Assembly (NCBI RefSeq): GCF_900169065.1
Contig: NZ_FXZB01000010.1
Coordinates: 85,123 to 149,122, forward strand
Reading direction: 5' to 3'
DNA length: 64,000 bases
From: Brevibacterium aurantiacum
Lineage (GTDB): Bacteria > Actinomycetota > Actinomycetes > Actinomycetales > Brevibacteriaceae
A model generated the notes under the pieces. The model was not told where the DNA came from, ran no database searches, and worked only from the letters and a program-made list of their open reading frames with translations. Shown in pieces: positions 47,092 through 55,971 of the stretch; within the stretch, counting starts at the first letter, position 1; every line of letters begins with the position of its first letter. Made by a program: the position numbers and the translations under genes.

Positions 47092-48570
47092 TCAGACCGG
47101 GACGTCCCAGGTATGGACGGGTTCGCCGGAGGCCTGATTCTTCACATAGGCGTCCATCATCGCTTTGAGTCCCTCGCGACGCTCCGGGGAATCCGGGGCG
47201 CTGTTCGGTGCCAGATGGTCGAGCATCTTCAGCTGCCAGGTTGCACCGTTGGTGCGCAGCTCGGCGCGGCCTTCGATGATCGACATGTATTCGTCGATGA
47301 CGTCTTTGTCGATGCCCAGACGGCTCAAGCCTCTCCGCGCCTGCGGGATGAGAACGTCGAGCACCAGGTCCGCGACATCGATGTGGCCGATCTTCGGCCA
47401 GGTCACGCGGGCGCCGATGCCGTCCTTGGCACAGGCGAAGAAGTTCTCCTCGGCCTCGCGGAAGGACATCCGCGACCACACGGGACGATTCTCTCCGACG
47501 AGGAACTCGGCGAGACCGTAGTAGAAGGCGGCATCGGCGACCATGTCGACGGGAGTCGGGCCGGCCGGGAGGAGTCGGTTCTCCACACGGATGTCGGCAC
47601 CGGAGTCGGAGGAATCGTAGATCGGTCGGTTCCAGCGCCACACGGTGCCGTTGTGGAGGTTGAGTTCGTAGAGCTTCGGAGCGTCGGCGGAACTGAATTC
47701 GACGAAGTCCTTGATCTCGGGCAGCAGCGGCGGGAAGTAGCGGACGTTCTCCTCAAACAGGTCGAAGACGCTGGTGATCCACCGTTCTCCGAACCACACC
47801 CGGGGCCGAACCCCCTGGTTGACGAGTTCGGGAGTGCGGGTGTCGATGGCCTGGGTGAACACGGGGATCCGTGATTCGTGCCAGAGTTTGCGGCCGACGA
47901 ACAGCGGCGAGTTCGCACTCATCGCGACCTGTGCCGCCGCAATCGCCTGGGAGGCATTCCAGGCTTCGGCGAACTTATTGGGTGCGACCTGCAGATGCAG
48001 CTGCATGGACGTGCATGAGGCTTCCGGTGCGATGTCGGCGAATTCGTGTTTGTACTTCTCCTCACCGTCGAGTTCGATGCGGACGTACTCACCGCGGGCG
48101 TCGACGATCGAGTTGCTCAGCGCCTCGTAGCGGTTCTCCTCGGTGATCCACGTTTCCTCGGTGAGGAATTGGGTGCTCAGGGTCGGCAGCGTGCCGATCG
48201 ACGTGACCGTCAGTCCCTCCGCCTCGGCGGCCTTCTGTGCTTTGTCCAGCCGATGCGCCACTCCTGCTTCCAGGGTCTTCAGTCCGCGCCCGGCCACCTG
48301 CAGCACAGGGTGGTTGAGTTCGAGGTTGAACCCGCCGATCTCGGACTGGAACTCATCGTCGAGACGCTCCAGGACTTTCGTGTTGTTGAGACTCGGCTGA
48401 TTGTCGGAGTCGATGAGGTTGAGTTCGAGCTCCAGACCGATCGTGCCCGCAGATTTGAACTCCGCATGGCGCAGGTATGTGTCGAAGAGCTCGAGGTTCT
48501 CCGCGAGCTTCTCTCGGTACAGTGTGCGTTCTTCCGGCGTATACCGCTTGGAACTGACTTCCTCACCCAT
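47092..48570 (-). CDS. Glutamate-cysteine ligase family protein
   Basis: A 492-residue protein of the GCS2-like carboxylate-amine ligase family. TIGLELELNLID near residue 43 holds the metal-binding E-x-E, SCTSMQLHLQVAP near 187 the S-x-Q-x-H block, and VRYFPPLLPEI/ENRLLPAGPTPVDMV later conserved patches. The family activates a carboxylate with ATP and joins it to an amine. Actinobacteria normally use mycothiol rather than glutathione, so glutamyl-cysteine formation is not assumed. Confidence 0.82.
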   Translation of the reverse strand: MGEEVSSKRYTPEERTLYREKLAENLELFDTYLRHAEFKSAGTIGLELELNLIDSDNQPSLNNTKVLERLDDEFQSEIGGFNLELNHPVLQVAGRGLKTLEAGVAHRLDKAQKAAEAEGLTVTSIGTLPTLSTQFLTEETWITEENRYEALSNSIVDARGEYVRIELDGEEKYKHEFADIAPEASCTSMQLHLQVAPNKFAEAWNASQAIAAAQVAMSANSPLFVGRKLWHESRIPVFTQAIDTRTPELVNQGVRPRVWFGERWITSVFDLFEENVRYFPPLLPEIKDFVEFSSADAPKLYELNLHNGTVWRWNRPIYDSSDSGADIRVENRLLPAGPTPVDMVADAAFYYGLAEFLVGENRPVWSRMSFREAEENFFACAKDGIGARVTWPKIGHIDVADLVLDVLIPQARRGLSRLGIDKDVIDEYMSIIEGRAELRTNGATWQLKMLDHLAPNSAPDSPERREGLKAMMDAYVKNQASGEPVHTWDVPV

Positions 48571-48671
48571 AGGTCAAGCAAACCACAGTCACTCGCGTTT
48601 GCGCATGCCGAATTCGTCGCATGATGCGGACGTCGCAACCGGCCTTGCGGGCCCCATCGTAGAATCTGGTC

Positions 48672-49844
48672 ATGACCACCTCTCAGACCTCAGATCTCCA
48701 GTCCGCTGACCTCGTGGCGAAGGCCAATGACCGCCTCCCCCTCATCCTCGAAGACATCGAACGCGTCATCACGAAGGAGACTCCTTCCCACGACAAAGAG
48801 GCCGTGGCCGCCGGTGCTGCCGACTTCGTCGAACTGCTGCGCGAACGGCTCGGGGCCACCGCTGAGGTCATCACCGTCGATGACACCGCTCATGTGCGCC
48901 TGCGCTTCGGTTCGGGCCCGGCCCGCGTGGTCCTCCTCAACCACCAGGACACGGTCTGGCCGCACGGAACCTTAGACCGCATTCCCTTCTCCACCGACGA
49001 CGGCATCTTGCGCGGTCCGGGCAGCTTCGACATGCTCACCGGGGCGATCATGAGCATCCACGCGAGCGCGATCCTGCGCGAGCACCTCGGCGAGGGTGGA
49101 CTTGATGGTCTGTCGATCCTGGTCAGCGGTGATGAGGAGATCGGGTCGATCTCATCATCCGATCTCATCCGCGCCGAGGCGGCCGAGGCGAAGGCCGTGT
49201 ATGTGATGGAGGCGAGCGCCGGGGGTGCACTCAAACTCGAGCGCAAGGGCACGAGCAACTACGTCCTCGTGTTCACGGGCAAGGCCTCCCATGCGGGACT
49301 CGAACCGGAGAAGGGGATCAACGCGGGCATGGCGCTGGCCCTGCATCTGCCCCTCGTCGCGGATCTCGCCGACACCGAGGCGGGTACCTCTGTGGTGCCG
49401 ACCGTGATCAGTGCGGGCACCACGTCGAACACGGTCCCGGCCGAAGCACGCGTCGACATCGATGTGCGCGCCCGCACCGCCGCCGAACTCGACCGCGTCG
49501 ATGCCGCTATTCGTGAACTCGCCACTCGTCCACAGCTGGAGGGGTCGTCGATCGAGGTCCTCGGCGGCATCAATCGTCCGCCCTTCGAACGTGAGCAGTC
49601 GGCGGTGCTCTTCGAGCGTGCGACTGCCCTGGCCGCTGAACTCGGTCTGCCCGCACCGGAAGGTGTCTCCGTAGGCGGCGCTTCGGACGGGAACTTCACC
49701 GCCGGCGACGGCATTGCGACCCTTGATGGCCTGGGCGCTGTGGGCGATGGTGCGCATGCCGAGCACGAGCACGCGGTCATCGACGAGATCGCCCCACGCA
49801 CCGCCCTGCTCGCGGCCCTCATCGCCGATCAGCTCCAGGGCTGA
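48672..49844 (+). CDS. M20 family metallopeptidase (glutamate carboxypeptidase-like)
   Basis: A 390-residue zinc peptidase. LLNHQDTVWP near residue 98 gives metal ligand His and the catalytic Asp; GPGSFDMLTG near 117 the bridging Asp (one residue off the common GPGxxDMK); SGDEEIGS near 157 the catalytic and ligand Glu pair; HAEHEH near 362 the last His. The dimerisation domain lies about 185-295. This matches the CPG2 group that removes C-terminal glutamate. The gene is divergent from the ligase gene. Confidence 0.88.
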   Translation: MTTSQTSDLQSADLVAKANDRLPLILEDIERVITKETPSHDKEAVAAGAADFVELLRERLGATAEVITVDDTAHVRLRFGSGPARVVLLNHQDTVWPHGTLDRIPFSTDDGILRGPGSFDMLTGAIMSIHASAILREHLGEGGLDGLSILVSGDEEIGSISSSDLIRAEAAEAKAVYVMEASAGGALKLERKGTSNYVLVFTGKASHAGLEPEKGINAGMALALHLPLVADLADTEAGTSVVPTVISAGTTSNTVPAEARVDIDVRARTAAELDRVDAAIRELATRPQLEGSSIEVLGGINRPPFEREQSAVLFERATALAAELGLPAPEGVSVGGASDGNFTAGDGIATLDGLGAVGDGAHAEHEHAVIDEIAPRTALLAALIADQLQG

Positions 49845-49877
49845 GCGAGCCTCAGCGCGCTGCGCTGACTCGGTCGT

Positions 49878-50837
49878 TCACCTGACCGGGTAGCCCGCGA
49901 CTCGCATGTCCTCCGGGTTCTTCGTGGTGAAGAGCCAGTCACGGAAATGCGGGTCCGGGACGATCTCATCATGAGCAATGAGATGATCGGTCCCGACGAG
50001 GTAGTAGTGGTAGTCGAGCCTGTCGAGGATGCGCATCAGCTGCTCGGGCTGAGCTCGGTCGTCGAGGATCTCGCACAGAATGTCCGGTCGCAACGTGGCC
50101 AGCAGTTCCCGCCCGTTGTCGAGGACGTCGTTCTCCGCGCCCTCCACGTCGATCTTCACCGTCACCAGGGGGTGGCCCTCCGGCAGGTCCGGGAGGAGTT
50201 CGTCGAGAGAGGTGAAGCGCACCTCGGCGCCGGAGTCGAAGTCCATCCCCGTCCCGTAGAACGAGGGCAGCGCCGATCCCCCGTCGCCGGTGGGCACCTG
50301 CATCGTGGTGCCGGGCTTGCCGACTCCCGTCGGATGGACAGTCACCCGATCGCCGAGGTGGTTGCGGGCCACGTTCTTCTCCAGCCCGGTGACGACGGCG
50401 GGGATGATCTCGAAGGAGTGGGCGACCGCGGCCGGATTCGCAGCCAGCACTGCCATCGTGAATACCCCGGTGTAGGCGCCGATGTCGAGGAAGACGTCAG
50501 CGTCGCGGGACAGTTCGACCATAAGGTCGAGTGCGAAGGCGTCCTCCGACTCTGTCCGGCGGCCCTTGCCCCAGTAGAATTCCTTGGCGATCTCGCAGCG
50601 GAAGGGATCGACGAGGTAGAAGCCAGCGCCTCCGGCACGCCCGCGCACCTCGGTGAGTCCGATCGGTGCGGGCAGTCTGCCGACCTTGATGCCGTTGATG
50701 TGGGGCGCCACCGTCCGCATCAGCGGGTGGAGATACGGCTGTGCGAGAGCAGCCTTGACGGGCAGTTTGAGTCCGAACCACTTCTGCTTCCGGCCCTTGA
50801 AAGTCCGCAGGTAGTCGTTCACGTAGCTCTCCCTCAC
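49878..50837 (-). CDS. FkbM family methyltransferase
   Basis: A 319-residue SAM-dependent methyltransferase. VFLDIGAYTGVFTM near residue 115 is the SAM-binding motif I, and VKIDVEGAENDVLDNG near 230 is the FkbM hallmark. FkbM-type enzymes O-methylate sugars or polyketides. GTG at 50837 has no strong ribosome site and an internal start is possible. The extra 95-residue N-terminal segment is basic and unfamiliar. Confidence 0.82.
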   Translation of the reverse strand: MRESYVNDYLRTFKGRKQKWFGLKLPVKAALAQPYLHPLMRTVAPHINGIKVGRLPAPIGLTEVRGRAGGAGFYLVDPFRCEIAKEFYWGKGRRTESEDAFALDLMVELSRDADVFLDIGAYTGVFTMAVLAANPAAVAHSFEIIPAVVTGLEKNVARNHLGDRVTVHPTGVGKPGTTMQVPTGDGGSALPSFYGTGMDFDSGAEVRFTSLDELLPDLPEGHPLVTVKIDVEGAENDVLDNGRELLATLRPDILCEILDDRAQPEQLMRILDRLDYHYYLVGTDHLIAHDEIVPDPHFRDWLFTTKNPEDMRVAGYPVR

Positions 50838-51096
50838 GTTGAGCGCGATCTTTGACTCACAGTACCAATGTCGAGAACCCCTGTTCTAGGAGTGTCACAC
50901 CTGTGAGACGGTCAGTACGGGCCGTCAATGATCACAAGGAGTCCTGCCGAAGCATTCTGAGGGCGATCGATGTCGGCTTCGCGCCTCGGACGTTCGCCCA
51001 TGTCCCAGACTCCAACACCCGCCGAGGTGGTCCGGCGAGTGGTTGTAGGCTGGGTCACAGGATCATCAGCCCGAACACAAAGAAGGTGCATGGCGC
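50838..51096. other. Divergent promoter region between the FkbM and MenC-like genes
   Basis: A 259-base region that should hold both promoters. A CCGAGGTGG 9-mer lies at 51022. No open frame with a ribosome site or long inverted repeat is seen. AAGAAGG precedes the MenC-like ATG. Confidence 0.4.
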
Positions 51097-52221
51097 ATGA
51101 AGCTCAAGTCGATCACTCTCCACCAGGTGTCCATTCCCCTCGTCACCCCCTTCGAGACCTCGTTCATGCGGGAAACGGAGAAGGACTGCTACCTCGTCGA
51201 GGCCACCTTCGACACCCCTAAGGGTGAGATCACGGGCTGGGGCGAGTCGGTGGCGATGATCTCCCCGCTCTACTCGTCTGAGTACGTAGCCTCGGGCATC
51301 GATGTCACGAAACGCTGGCTGGCACCGATCCTCTTCGACGTCGACGATCTCACCGCGGAAACCGTGTCCTGGCATCTGCGCCACGTGATCGGTCATCCGA
51401 TGGCGAAGTCCGCGCTGGAGATGGCGGTCATCGAGGCTCAGCTCAAGCTCAACGACCAGTCTTTCAAGAGCTACCTCGGCGGCGTCGTCGACTCCGTCCC
51501 CTCAGGTGTCTCCGTAGGCATTCAGGACTCTGTCGAAGAGACCGTCAAGGTCATCGGCGGCTACCTGGAAGAGGGCTACGCCCGCATCAAGCTCAAGATC
51601 AAACCGGGCAAGGACATCGCACCGATCGCTGCGGTGCGCAAGGCCTTCGGCGATGACTTCGGATTCCAGGTCGACGCGAATGCCGCCTATACGCTCGTCG
51701 ATGCCTCCCACCTGCGCAGGCTCGACGAGTACGGACTTCTCCTCATCGAACAGCCCTTGGGTGAGGCCGATATTCGTCAGCACGGTGAACTCGCGAAGCT
51801 GATGGAGACACCGATGTGCTTGGACGAGTCGATCGACTCCGCCGAGGCCGCCGCCGACGCGATCTCCATGGGAGCCGCGGCCGTCATCAACATCAAACCA
51901 GGACGAGTCGGCGGCTTCATCGAGGCGAAGAAGATCCATGACCTCTGCTCCGCTCACGGTGTGGCAGTCTGGCACGGCGGAATGGTCGAGACCGGTCTGG
52001 GACGTGCCGCCAATGCCGCTCTCGCATCGTTGCCCGGATTCACCTTGCCCGGAGACATCTCGGGATCGAACCGCTTCTTCCACGAGGACATCACCGAAGA
52101 GATCGTCATGTACGACGGCAAGGTCGACGTGCCTACAGGAGTCGGCTTCGGCGTCTCAATCGATCCCGCGAAGCTTGAGAAGTTCCGCACCGACTCAGTG
52201 GAGATCCTGCCGCAGAGCTGA
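51097..52221 (+). CDS. menC: o-Succinylbenzoate synthase / N-succinylamino acid racemase-like enzyme
   Basis: A 374-residue enolase-superfamily enzyme. The KxK acid-base pair is in YARIKLKIKPGKD near residue 165, metal ligands in FQVDANAAYT near 190, LLIEQPLGE near 215 and MCLDESIDS near 242, and the second lysine in INIKPGRVGG near 267. Members with this pattern make o-succinylbenzoate for menaquinone or racemise N-succinyl amino acids, and some do both. No other men gene is in the window, so the racemase role is quite possible. Confidence 0.84.
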   Translation: MKLKSITLHQVSIPLVTPFETSFMRETEKDCYLVEATFDTPKGEITGWGESVAMISPLYSSEYVASGIDVTKRWLAPILFDVDDLTAETVSWHLRHVIGHPMAKSALEMAVIEAQLKLNDQSFKSYLGGVVDSVPSGVSVGIQDSVEETVKVIGGYLEEGYARIKLKIKPGKDIAPIAAVRKAFGDDFGFQVDANAAYTLVDASHLRRLDEYGLLLIEQPLGEADIRQHGELAKLMETPMCLDESIDSAEAAADAISMGAAAVINIKPGRVGGFIEAKKIHDLCSAHGVAVWHGGMVETGLGRAANAALASLPGFTLPGDISGSNRFFHEDITEEIVMYDGKVDVPTGVGFGVSIDPAKLEKFRTDSVEILPQS

Positions 52222-52250
52222 GCCGCCGAGTCTCGACGCCAGACCTAACA

Positions 52251-52302
52251 GTCGGTAAGTTCTCGTCGAAAGCATCAACTTTTTCGACCAAGACTTACCG
52301 AC
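52251..52302. terminator. Bidirectional terminator between menC and the CDF gene
   Basis: Arms 52251-52271 and 52282-52302: ten pairs, a four-base internal mismatch, seven pairs, loop of ten. The inner arm ends in AAA/TTT. Located between convergent genes. Confidence 0.8.
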
Positions 52303-52340
52303 CGTTTCGCGCTACGGCGACCGACGGCCAGGGAACGACC

Positions 52341-53249
52341 TCAGGTGTGGGTGTGTGTCTCCTGGGCTGCGTCCTTCGCCCGGTCGAACTGGAATGTCGA
52401 GTGTTCGATCGCGACCTTGAAGTGTTCAGCCAGGCATTCCTGCAGCGCGACGAGGATGCGCGGCGCGTGGCCGTCGTAGAAGCACTCGTCGGCGAGGACC
52501 ACGTGTGCGGTGAGCACAGGCAGGTTGGAGTCGATGCGCGTGACGTGAAGATCGTGAACCTCCTGGACGTGCTCGACTCCTTCGATGTGCATTTTGACCT
52601 TGTCGAGGTCGAGTTCCCTGGGAGCGACTTCGAGGAGGATCGAGCCGGTCTCCTTGAGGATAGTGAAGGCCCTGGGGACGATCAGCACGGCAATGACCAG
52701 GGCTGCCACCGCGTCGGCGCGGGTCCAGTCGAAGAGCCAGATGGAGACGGCAGCGAGGATGACGGCGACGGATCCCAACGCATCGGCGATGACCTCGAGG
52801 AATGCGGCCCGGAGATTGAGTGACTGCTCCTTGGATGAGCTGAGGATGATGATCGACACAATATTGCCGACCAAACCGACGACACCGAAGAACAGCAGCT
52901 CCGGTCCGGGGACCTCTGGCGGGACGAAGAAACGGCGGATGCCCTCAATCAGGCTGTAGACACCGAGCCCCAGCAGCAGAGTCGCCTGCGCTCCGGCGGC
53001 GAGCACCTCGGCCCGACGAAACCCCCAGGTCTTCTGACCTTTGGGCGGCTTCCGGACCAGAGTGGCGGCGAAGAGCGCGATTCCGATGCCGATGAGGTCG
53101 ACGGAGTTATGTCCGGTGTCGATCAGCAGCGCAAGGCTGCCTGTCATGATCGAGCCGATCACCTGGAAGACGAAAATGACCAGGACGATGCCGAAGACGA
53201 CTGCCAAGCGTCGACGCGATCCTGAGCTGTGCGTGTGGTCGTGGGCCAT
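52341..53249 (-). CDS. Cation diffusion facilitator transporter
   Basis: A 302-residue CDF protein with six helices and a cytoplasmic C-terminal domain. The first binding pair is in DTGHNSVDL (TM2, His/Asp), the second in FLEVIADALGSV (TM5, Asp kept; Glu where His is usual, a variant seen in this branch). His-rich ends (MAHDHTHSS and THTHT) suggest zinc, cobalt or cadmium handling. It exports divalent cations for protons. A promoter with an ATGCGCAT dyad lies upstream. Confidence 0.9.
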   Translation of the reverse strand: MAHDHTHSSGSRRRLAVVFGIVLVIFVFQVIGSIMTGSLALLIDTGHNSVDLIGIGIALFAATLVRKPPKGQKTWGFRRAEVLAAGAQATLLLGLGVYSLIEGIRRFFVPPEVPGPELLFFGVVGLVGNIVSIIILSSSKEQSLNLRAAFLEVIADALGSVAVILAAVSIWLFDWTRADAVAALVIAVLIVPRAFTILKETGSILLEVAPRELDLDKVKMHIEGVEHVQEVHDLHVTRIDSNLPVLTAHVVLADECFYDGHAPRILVALQECLAEHFKVAIEHSTFQFDRAKDAAQETHTHT

Positions 53250-53274
53250 GGGAACCTCCTACGCCATCACATTA

Positions 53275-53300
53275 ACATATGCGCATGTCTTTATGAATCA
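53275..53300 (-). promoter_or_regulatory. Candidate CDF promoter with ATGCGCAT dyad
   Basis: On the minus strand TTGATT (53300-53295) and TATGTT (16 bases further on) form a plausible promoter about 26-50 bases before the CDF start. The spacer and -10 contain the 8-base palindrome ATGCGCAT in an AT-rich setting, suitable for a metal-sensing ArsR-type repressor. The repressor is not identified experimentally. Confidence 0.5.
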
Positions 53301-53338
53301 ATATGACGCCGAGGCTGGCCCCGGGCAGTGGCACCGAA

Positions 53339-53391
53339 CGCAGAATGCGTACGTGCCCAGCAACGATTGCTGGACGCGTACGCATTCTGCG
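53339..53391 (-). terminator. Long two-part hairpin after the flotillin gene
   Basis: Perfect 15-base outer arms (53339-53353 and 53377-53391) enclose a second 7-base stem (53357-53363 with 53367-53373, loop CGA). It follows the flotillin stop by 21 bases and precedes the CDF promoter, so it likely terminates flotillin transcripts. No U tract follows. Confidence 0.82.
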
Positions 53392-53411
53392 CGCGTCAAT
53401 CACACGTGGAA

Positions 53412-55214
53412 CTACTTCTTACCGGGTCCGCCGTCCTGAGGACCGCCGTCGTCCTTCGGCCCATTCGAACCTGAGCCGCCCGAGCCGCCCAAGTCGCCGT
53501 CACGGCCATCGCGTCGGCGCAGCGCGTCGGCGATGTATGCCTGCACGTCGATTCCGGTGGCCTTCTTCACGTCATCACCGATGTGCGTGAGGTCGAGTTC
53601 ACCATTTTCGTCGAGGTAGTCCTTCGGGTCGAAGTTCCCGCTCGACCACGCGCTGGGATCTCCCAAACCAGTGGGCTTCGATCCTCCTCGACCCGAGCGA
53701 TCGCCGCGGCCTGACTGGCCGCTGTGACCCTCGGAGATCTCACCTTCGACGACCTGATCCTGGCCGTCGGCTCCATCGTCCGCGGGTCCAGTCCCGGCGA
53801 AGTCACCGCTGTCATCGAACGTGGTCGAGTCATCGCGGACCCAACCGTTCGCGGACTTCGAGCCGCCCTGGTTCTGGGCCTTGTCGACGAGGTTTCCGAG
53901 GTCGATGCCGGTCGTCCCGCGCACGACCTCGAGGACCTGAGCGAGGTTGTTCGACACGGAGTTCGCCAGCTTGGACTCTCCGTCGGTAGAGACGATCGAG
54001 AGATCCTTGATGTTCGCGTATGGGGCGACAAGCTCACCGGCGATGGTCGGCAGAACCTCGAGGACCTTCGACAGCACGGCCGCATCGTTGAACTTCTTAT
54101 AGGCCTCAGCCTGAGCCTGGAGCGCTCCGGCTTCTGCCTCACCGCGAGCCTTGATCGCATCGGCCTGGGCCTCACCCTCGAGGCGAATGGCCTCGGCGTC
54201 CTTCGACCGGCGGTGCAGTTCGGCGGCAGCCTCGGCGCGACCTTGAGCTTCGACATCATAGGCACGCGCATCGGCTTCGGCCTGCTGACGGTAGCGTTCA
54301 GCGTCGGCAGGACGCCTGACCTCGGCATCGAGTTGTTCGGCACGCAGCTCTGCAGCTTCCTTGGCAACCACGCGATCGCGCTCGAGCAGCTTCTGCTTCT
54401 CGGCCGCGGCAGACAGCGGACCGGCGTTATCGGCTGCTGCCTGACGCTGATCAGCCTCTTCCTTCAGCGCCGCACGACGCAGCGCAAGCTGCTGCTGCTG
54501 TTCGGCGATGGCCTGATCGGTCAGGGCCTGCTGCTTCTGGGTTGACTCGTTCTGCAGCGCTTCTTCAACGGCCGATGCGCGACCGGCGTTCGCCTCGGCG
54601 ATGGCGGCATTCTTCGCGACCTCGGCCGCCTGTGGGCGACCCCAATCCTTCAGGTAGCTGCCCTCGTCTTCGACCGCGGAGATCTGGAACGTGTCGATGA
54701 CCAGGCCCTGGTTGTTCATCGAGTGCGCGGACTCCTCCTGCACCTGGGAGGCGAAGGAGGCCCGATCCTGAATGATCTGCTCGACGGTCAGCGTGCCGAC
54801 GACGGCGCGCAGGGTGCCGGAGAGGATCTCCGTGCTGTAGGGCTCGATCTGATCCTGCTGATCGAGGAAGCGCTGCGCTGCCTTGCGCACATCTTCCTCG
54901 GTGCCGCCGACCTTGACCTGCGCAACACCGTGCAGGCGCAAGGCGATGCCGTTCATTGAGATGCCGTCGATGGCGACTGCGATCTGGCGTGAGGACAGCG
55001 ACAGGAAGAATGCCTTCTGCACGACCGGGTACACGACCGCGCGACCGCCGATGATGATGCGGCCGGTGCCACCCGAACTGCTGGCGTTCCGTCCGGTGAT
55101 GATGAGGGCCTCAGACGGGGAGGCGATCTTGATCGAGCGCATGATCACGAAGAACACGATCAGGGCGATGATGACGATAGCGCCGATGACGACGGCGCCC
55201 AGGATGAAATCCAC
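53412..55214 (-). CDS. Flotillin/SPFH domain protein
   Basis: A 600-residue flotillin-like protein. An N-terminal membrane helix (VVIGAIVIIALIVFFVIM) is followed by the SPFH domain (about 30-200: YPVVQKAFFLSLSSRQIAV; VVGTLTVEQIIQDR), a long Ala/Glu/Gln coiled coil (about 205-400) and a Gly/Asp/Ser-rich tail of about 150 residues. It should oligomerise into a membrane microdomain scaffold. GTG at 55214 is preferred: GGAAAG is six bases upstream, whereas the TTG at 55250 has none. Confidence 0.88.
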   Translation of the reverse strand: MDFILGAVVIGAIVIIALIVFFVIMRSIKIASPSEALIITGRNASSSGGTGRIIIGGRAVVYPVVQKAFFLSLSSRQIAVAIDGISMNGIALRLHGVAQVKVGGTEEDVRKAAQRFLDQQDQIEPYSTEILSGTLRAVVGTLTVEQIIQDRASFASQVQEESAHSMNNQGLVIDTFQISAVEDEGSYLKDWGRPQAAEVAKNAAIAEANAGRASAVEEALQNESTQKQQALTDQAIAEQQQQLALRRAALKEEADQRQAAADNAGPLSAAAEKQKLLERDRVVAKEAAELRAEQLDAEVRRPADAERYRQQAEADARAYDVEAQGRAEAAAELHRRSKDAEAIRLEGEAQADAIKARGEAEAGALQAQAEAYKKFNDAAVLSKVLEVLPTIAGELVAPYANIKDLSIVSTDGESKLANSVSNNLAQVLEVVRGTTGIDLGNLVDKAQNQGGSKSANGWVRDDSTTFDDSGDFAGTGPADDGADGQDQVVEGEISEGHSGQSGRGDRSGRGGSKPTGLGDPSAWSSGNFDPKDYLDENGELDLTHIGDDVKKATGIDVQAYIADALRRRDGRDGDLGGSGGSGSNGPKDDGGPQDGGPGKK

Positions 55215-55369
55215 TTGGGCCTTTCCGAGATTCTGGAGTGGAAGGGACAAGGCGCAGTGGGACCACAGCGCCTGTGGTGTTCATCCTATGCGAGTCTGCT
55301 TTTCCTGGACAGACCTACCAGAGCCCGAGATGGCGCCGGGTCAGTCCAGCGCCGAGGTGGGCCCGAGGT

Positions 55370-55828
55370 TCACTTGCCCCATTCACCGGGAGGACCGAGG
55401 AAGAGCAGCCCGCTGAAGATGGCGATGACCACGATGACCCCCACGCCGATGGCCAGCAGAGGCGAGCGGATTGCCCAGGAGGTGAGTTTCTCGAACCAGT
55501 TCCGCGGTGTGCGTCCGTTTGCGCCCAGTCCCCAGTCGCCTTCGAGTGCACCCGTCTTTTCTACCGATCGCTCGAAGGGAATCGTGGCGTAGGGAATGAT
55601 GGCCGAGCCCAGGCCCGTGGCGATGCGCTTCTTGCTCCACATCTGCGAGGTTCCCACGCCGATGACGGCGATGACGAAGCAGATGAAGACGAACCCGTGG
55701 ATTCCGCCGCCGATGCGCACACCGATCTCGGTGACATGGGTGTATTTGAGGATCATGCCGATGATGAGCAGAGTCCAGGTGATGGTCTCTGCGATGGCAA
55801 AGGTCTTGAAGAAGAGTTTGGGAGTCAC
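55370..55828 (-). CDS. DUF3817 membrane protein
   Basis: A 152-residue protein with four helices. LFFKTFAIAETITWTLLIIGMILKY and GVRIGGGIHGFVFICFVIA are the family-defining segments of DUF3817, with the conserved E-x-x-T-W and GG-x-H-G-x-x-F. A hydrophilic stretch (ERSVEKTGALEGDW) leads to a last helix. GTG at 55828 starts at the usual family position; an earlier ATG at 55945 adds an unlikely Cys/Pro-rich leader. Confidence 0.75.
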   Translation of the reverse strand: MTPKLFFKTFAIAETITWTLLIIGMILKYTHVTEIGVRIGGGIHGFVFICFVIAVIGVGTSQMWSKKRIATGLGSAIIPYATIPFERSVEKTGALEGDWGLGANGRTPRNWFEKLTSWAIRSPLLAIGVGVIVVIAIFSGLLFLGPPGEWGK

Positions 55829-55916
55829 AGCAGTCCATTCTGCCTGACCAAGATGGGCAGGTGCTGAAGAACTCCGCCGACTGAGCGGGAGCGTCTCACC
55901 ACAGAAGGTGAATGGG

Positions 55917-55956
55917 CACGCGGGCCGGTGAACTTTTTCAGTCACCGGCCCGCGTG
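55917..55956 (-). terminator. Perfect 15-bp terminator hairpin after the M28 peptidase gene
   Basis: Arms 55917-55931 and 55942-55956 (CACGCGGGCCGGTGA and its complement) are perfect; loop ACTTTTTCAG. It begins 16 bases past the M28 stop on the minus strand. Confidence 0.9.
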
Positions 55957-55971
55957 GTCTGCGGAGGAGGC

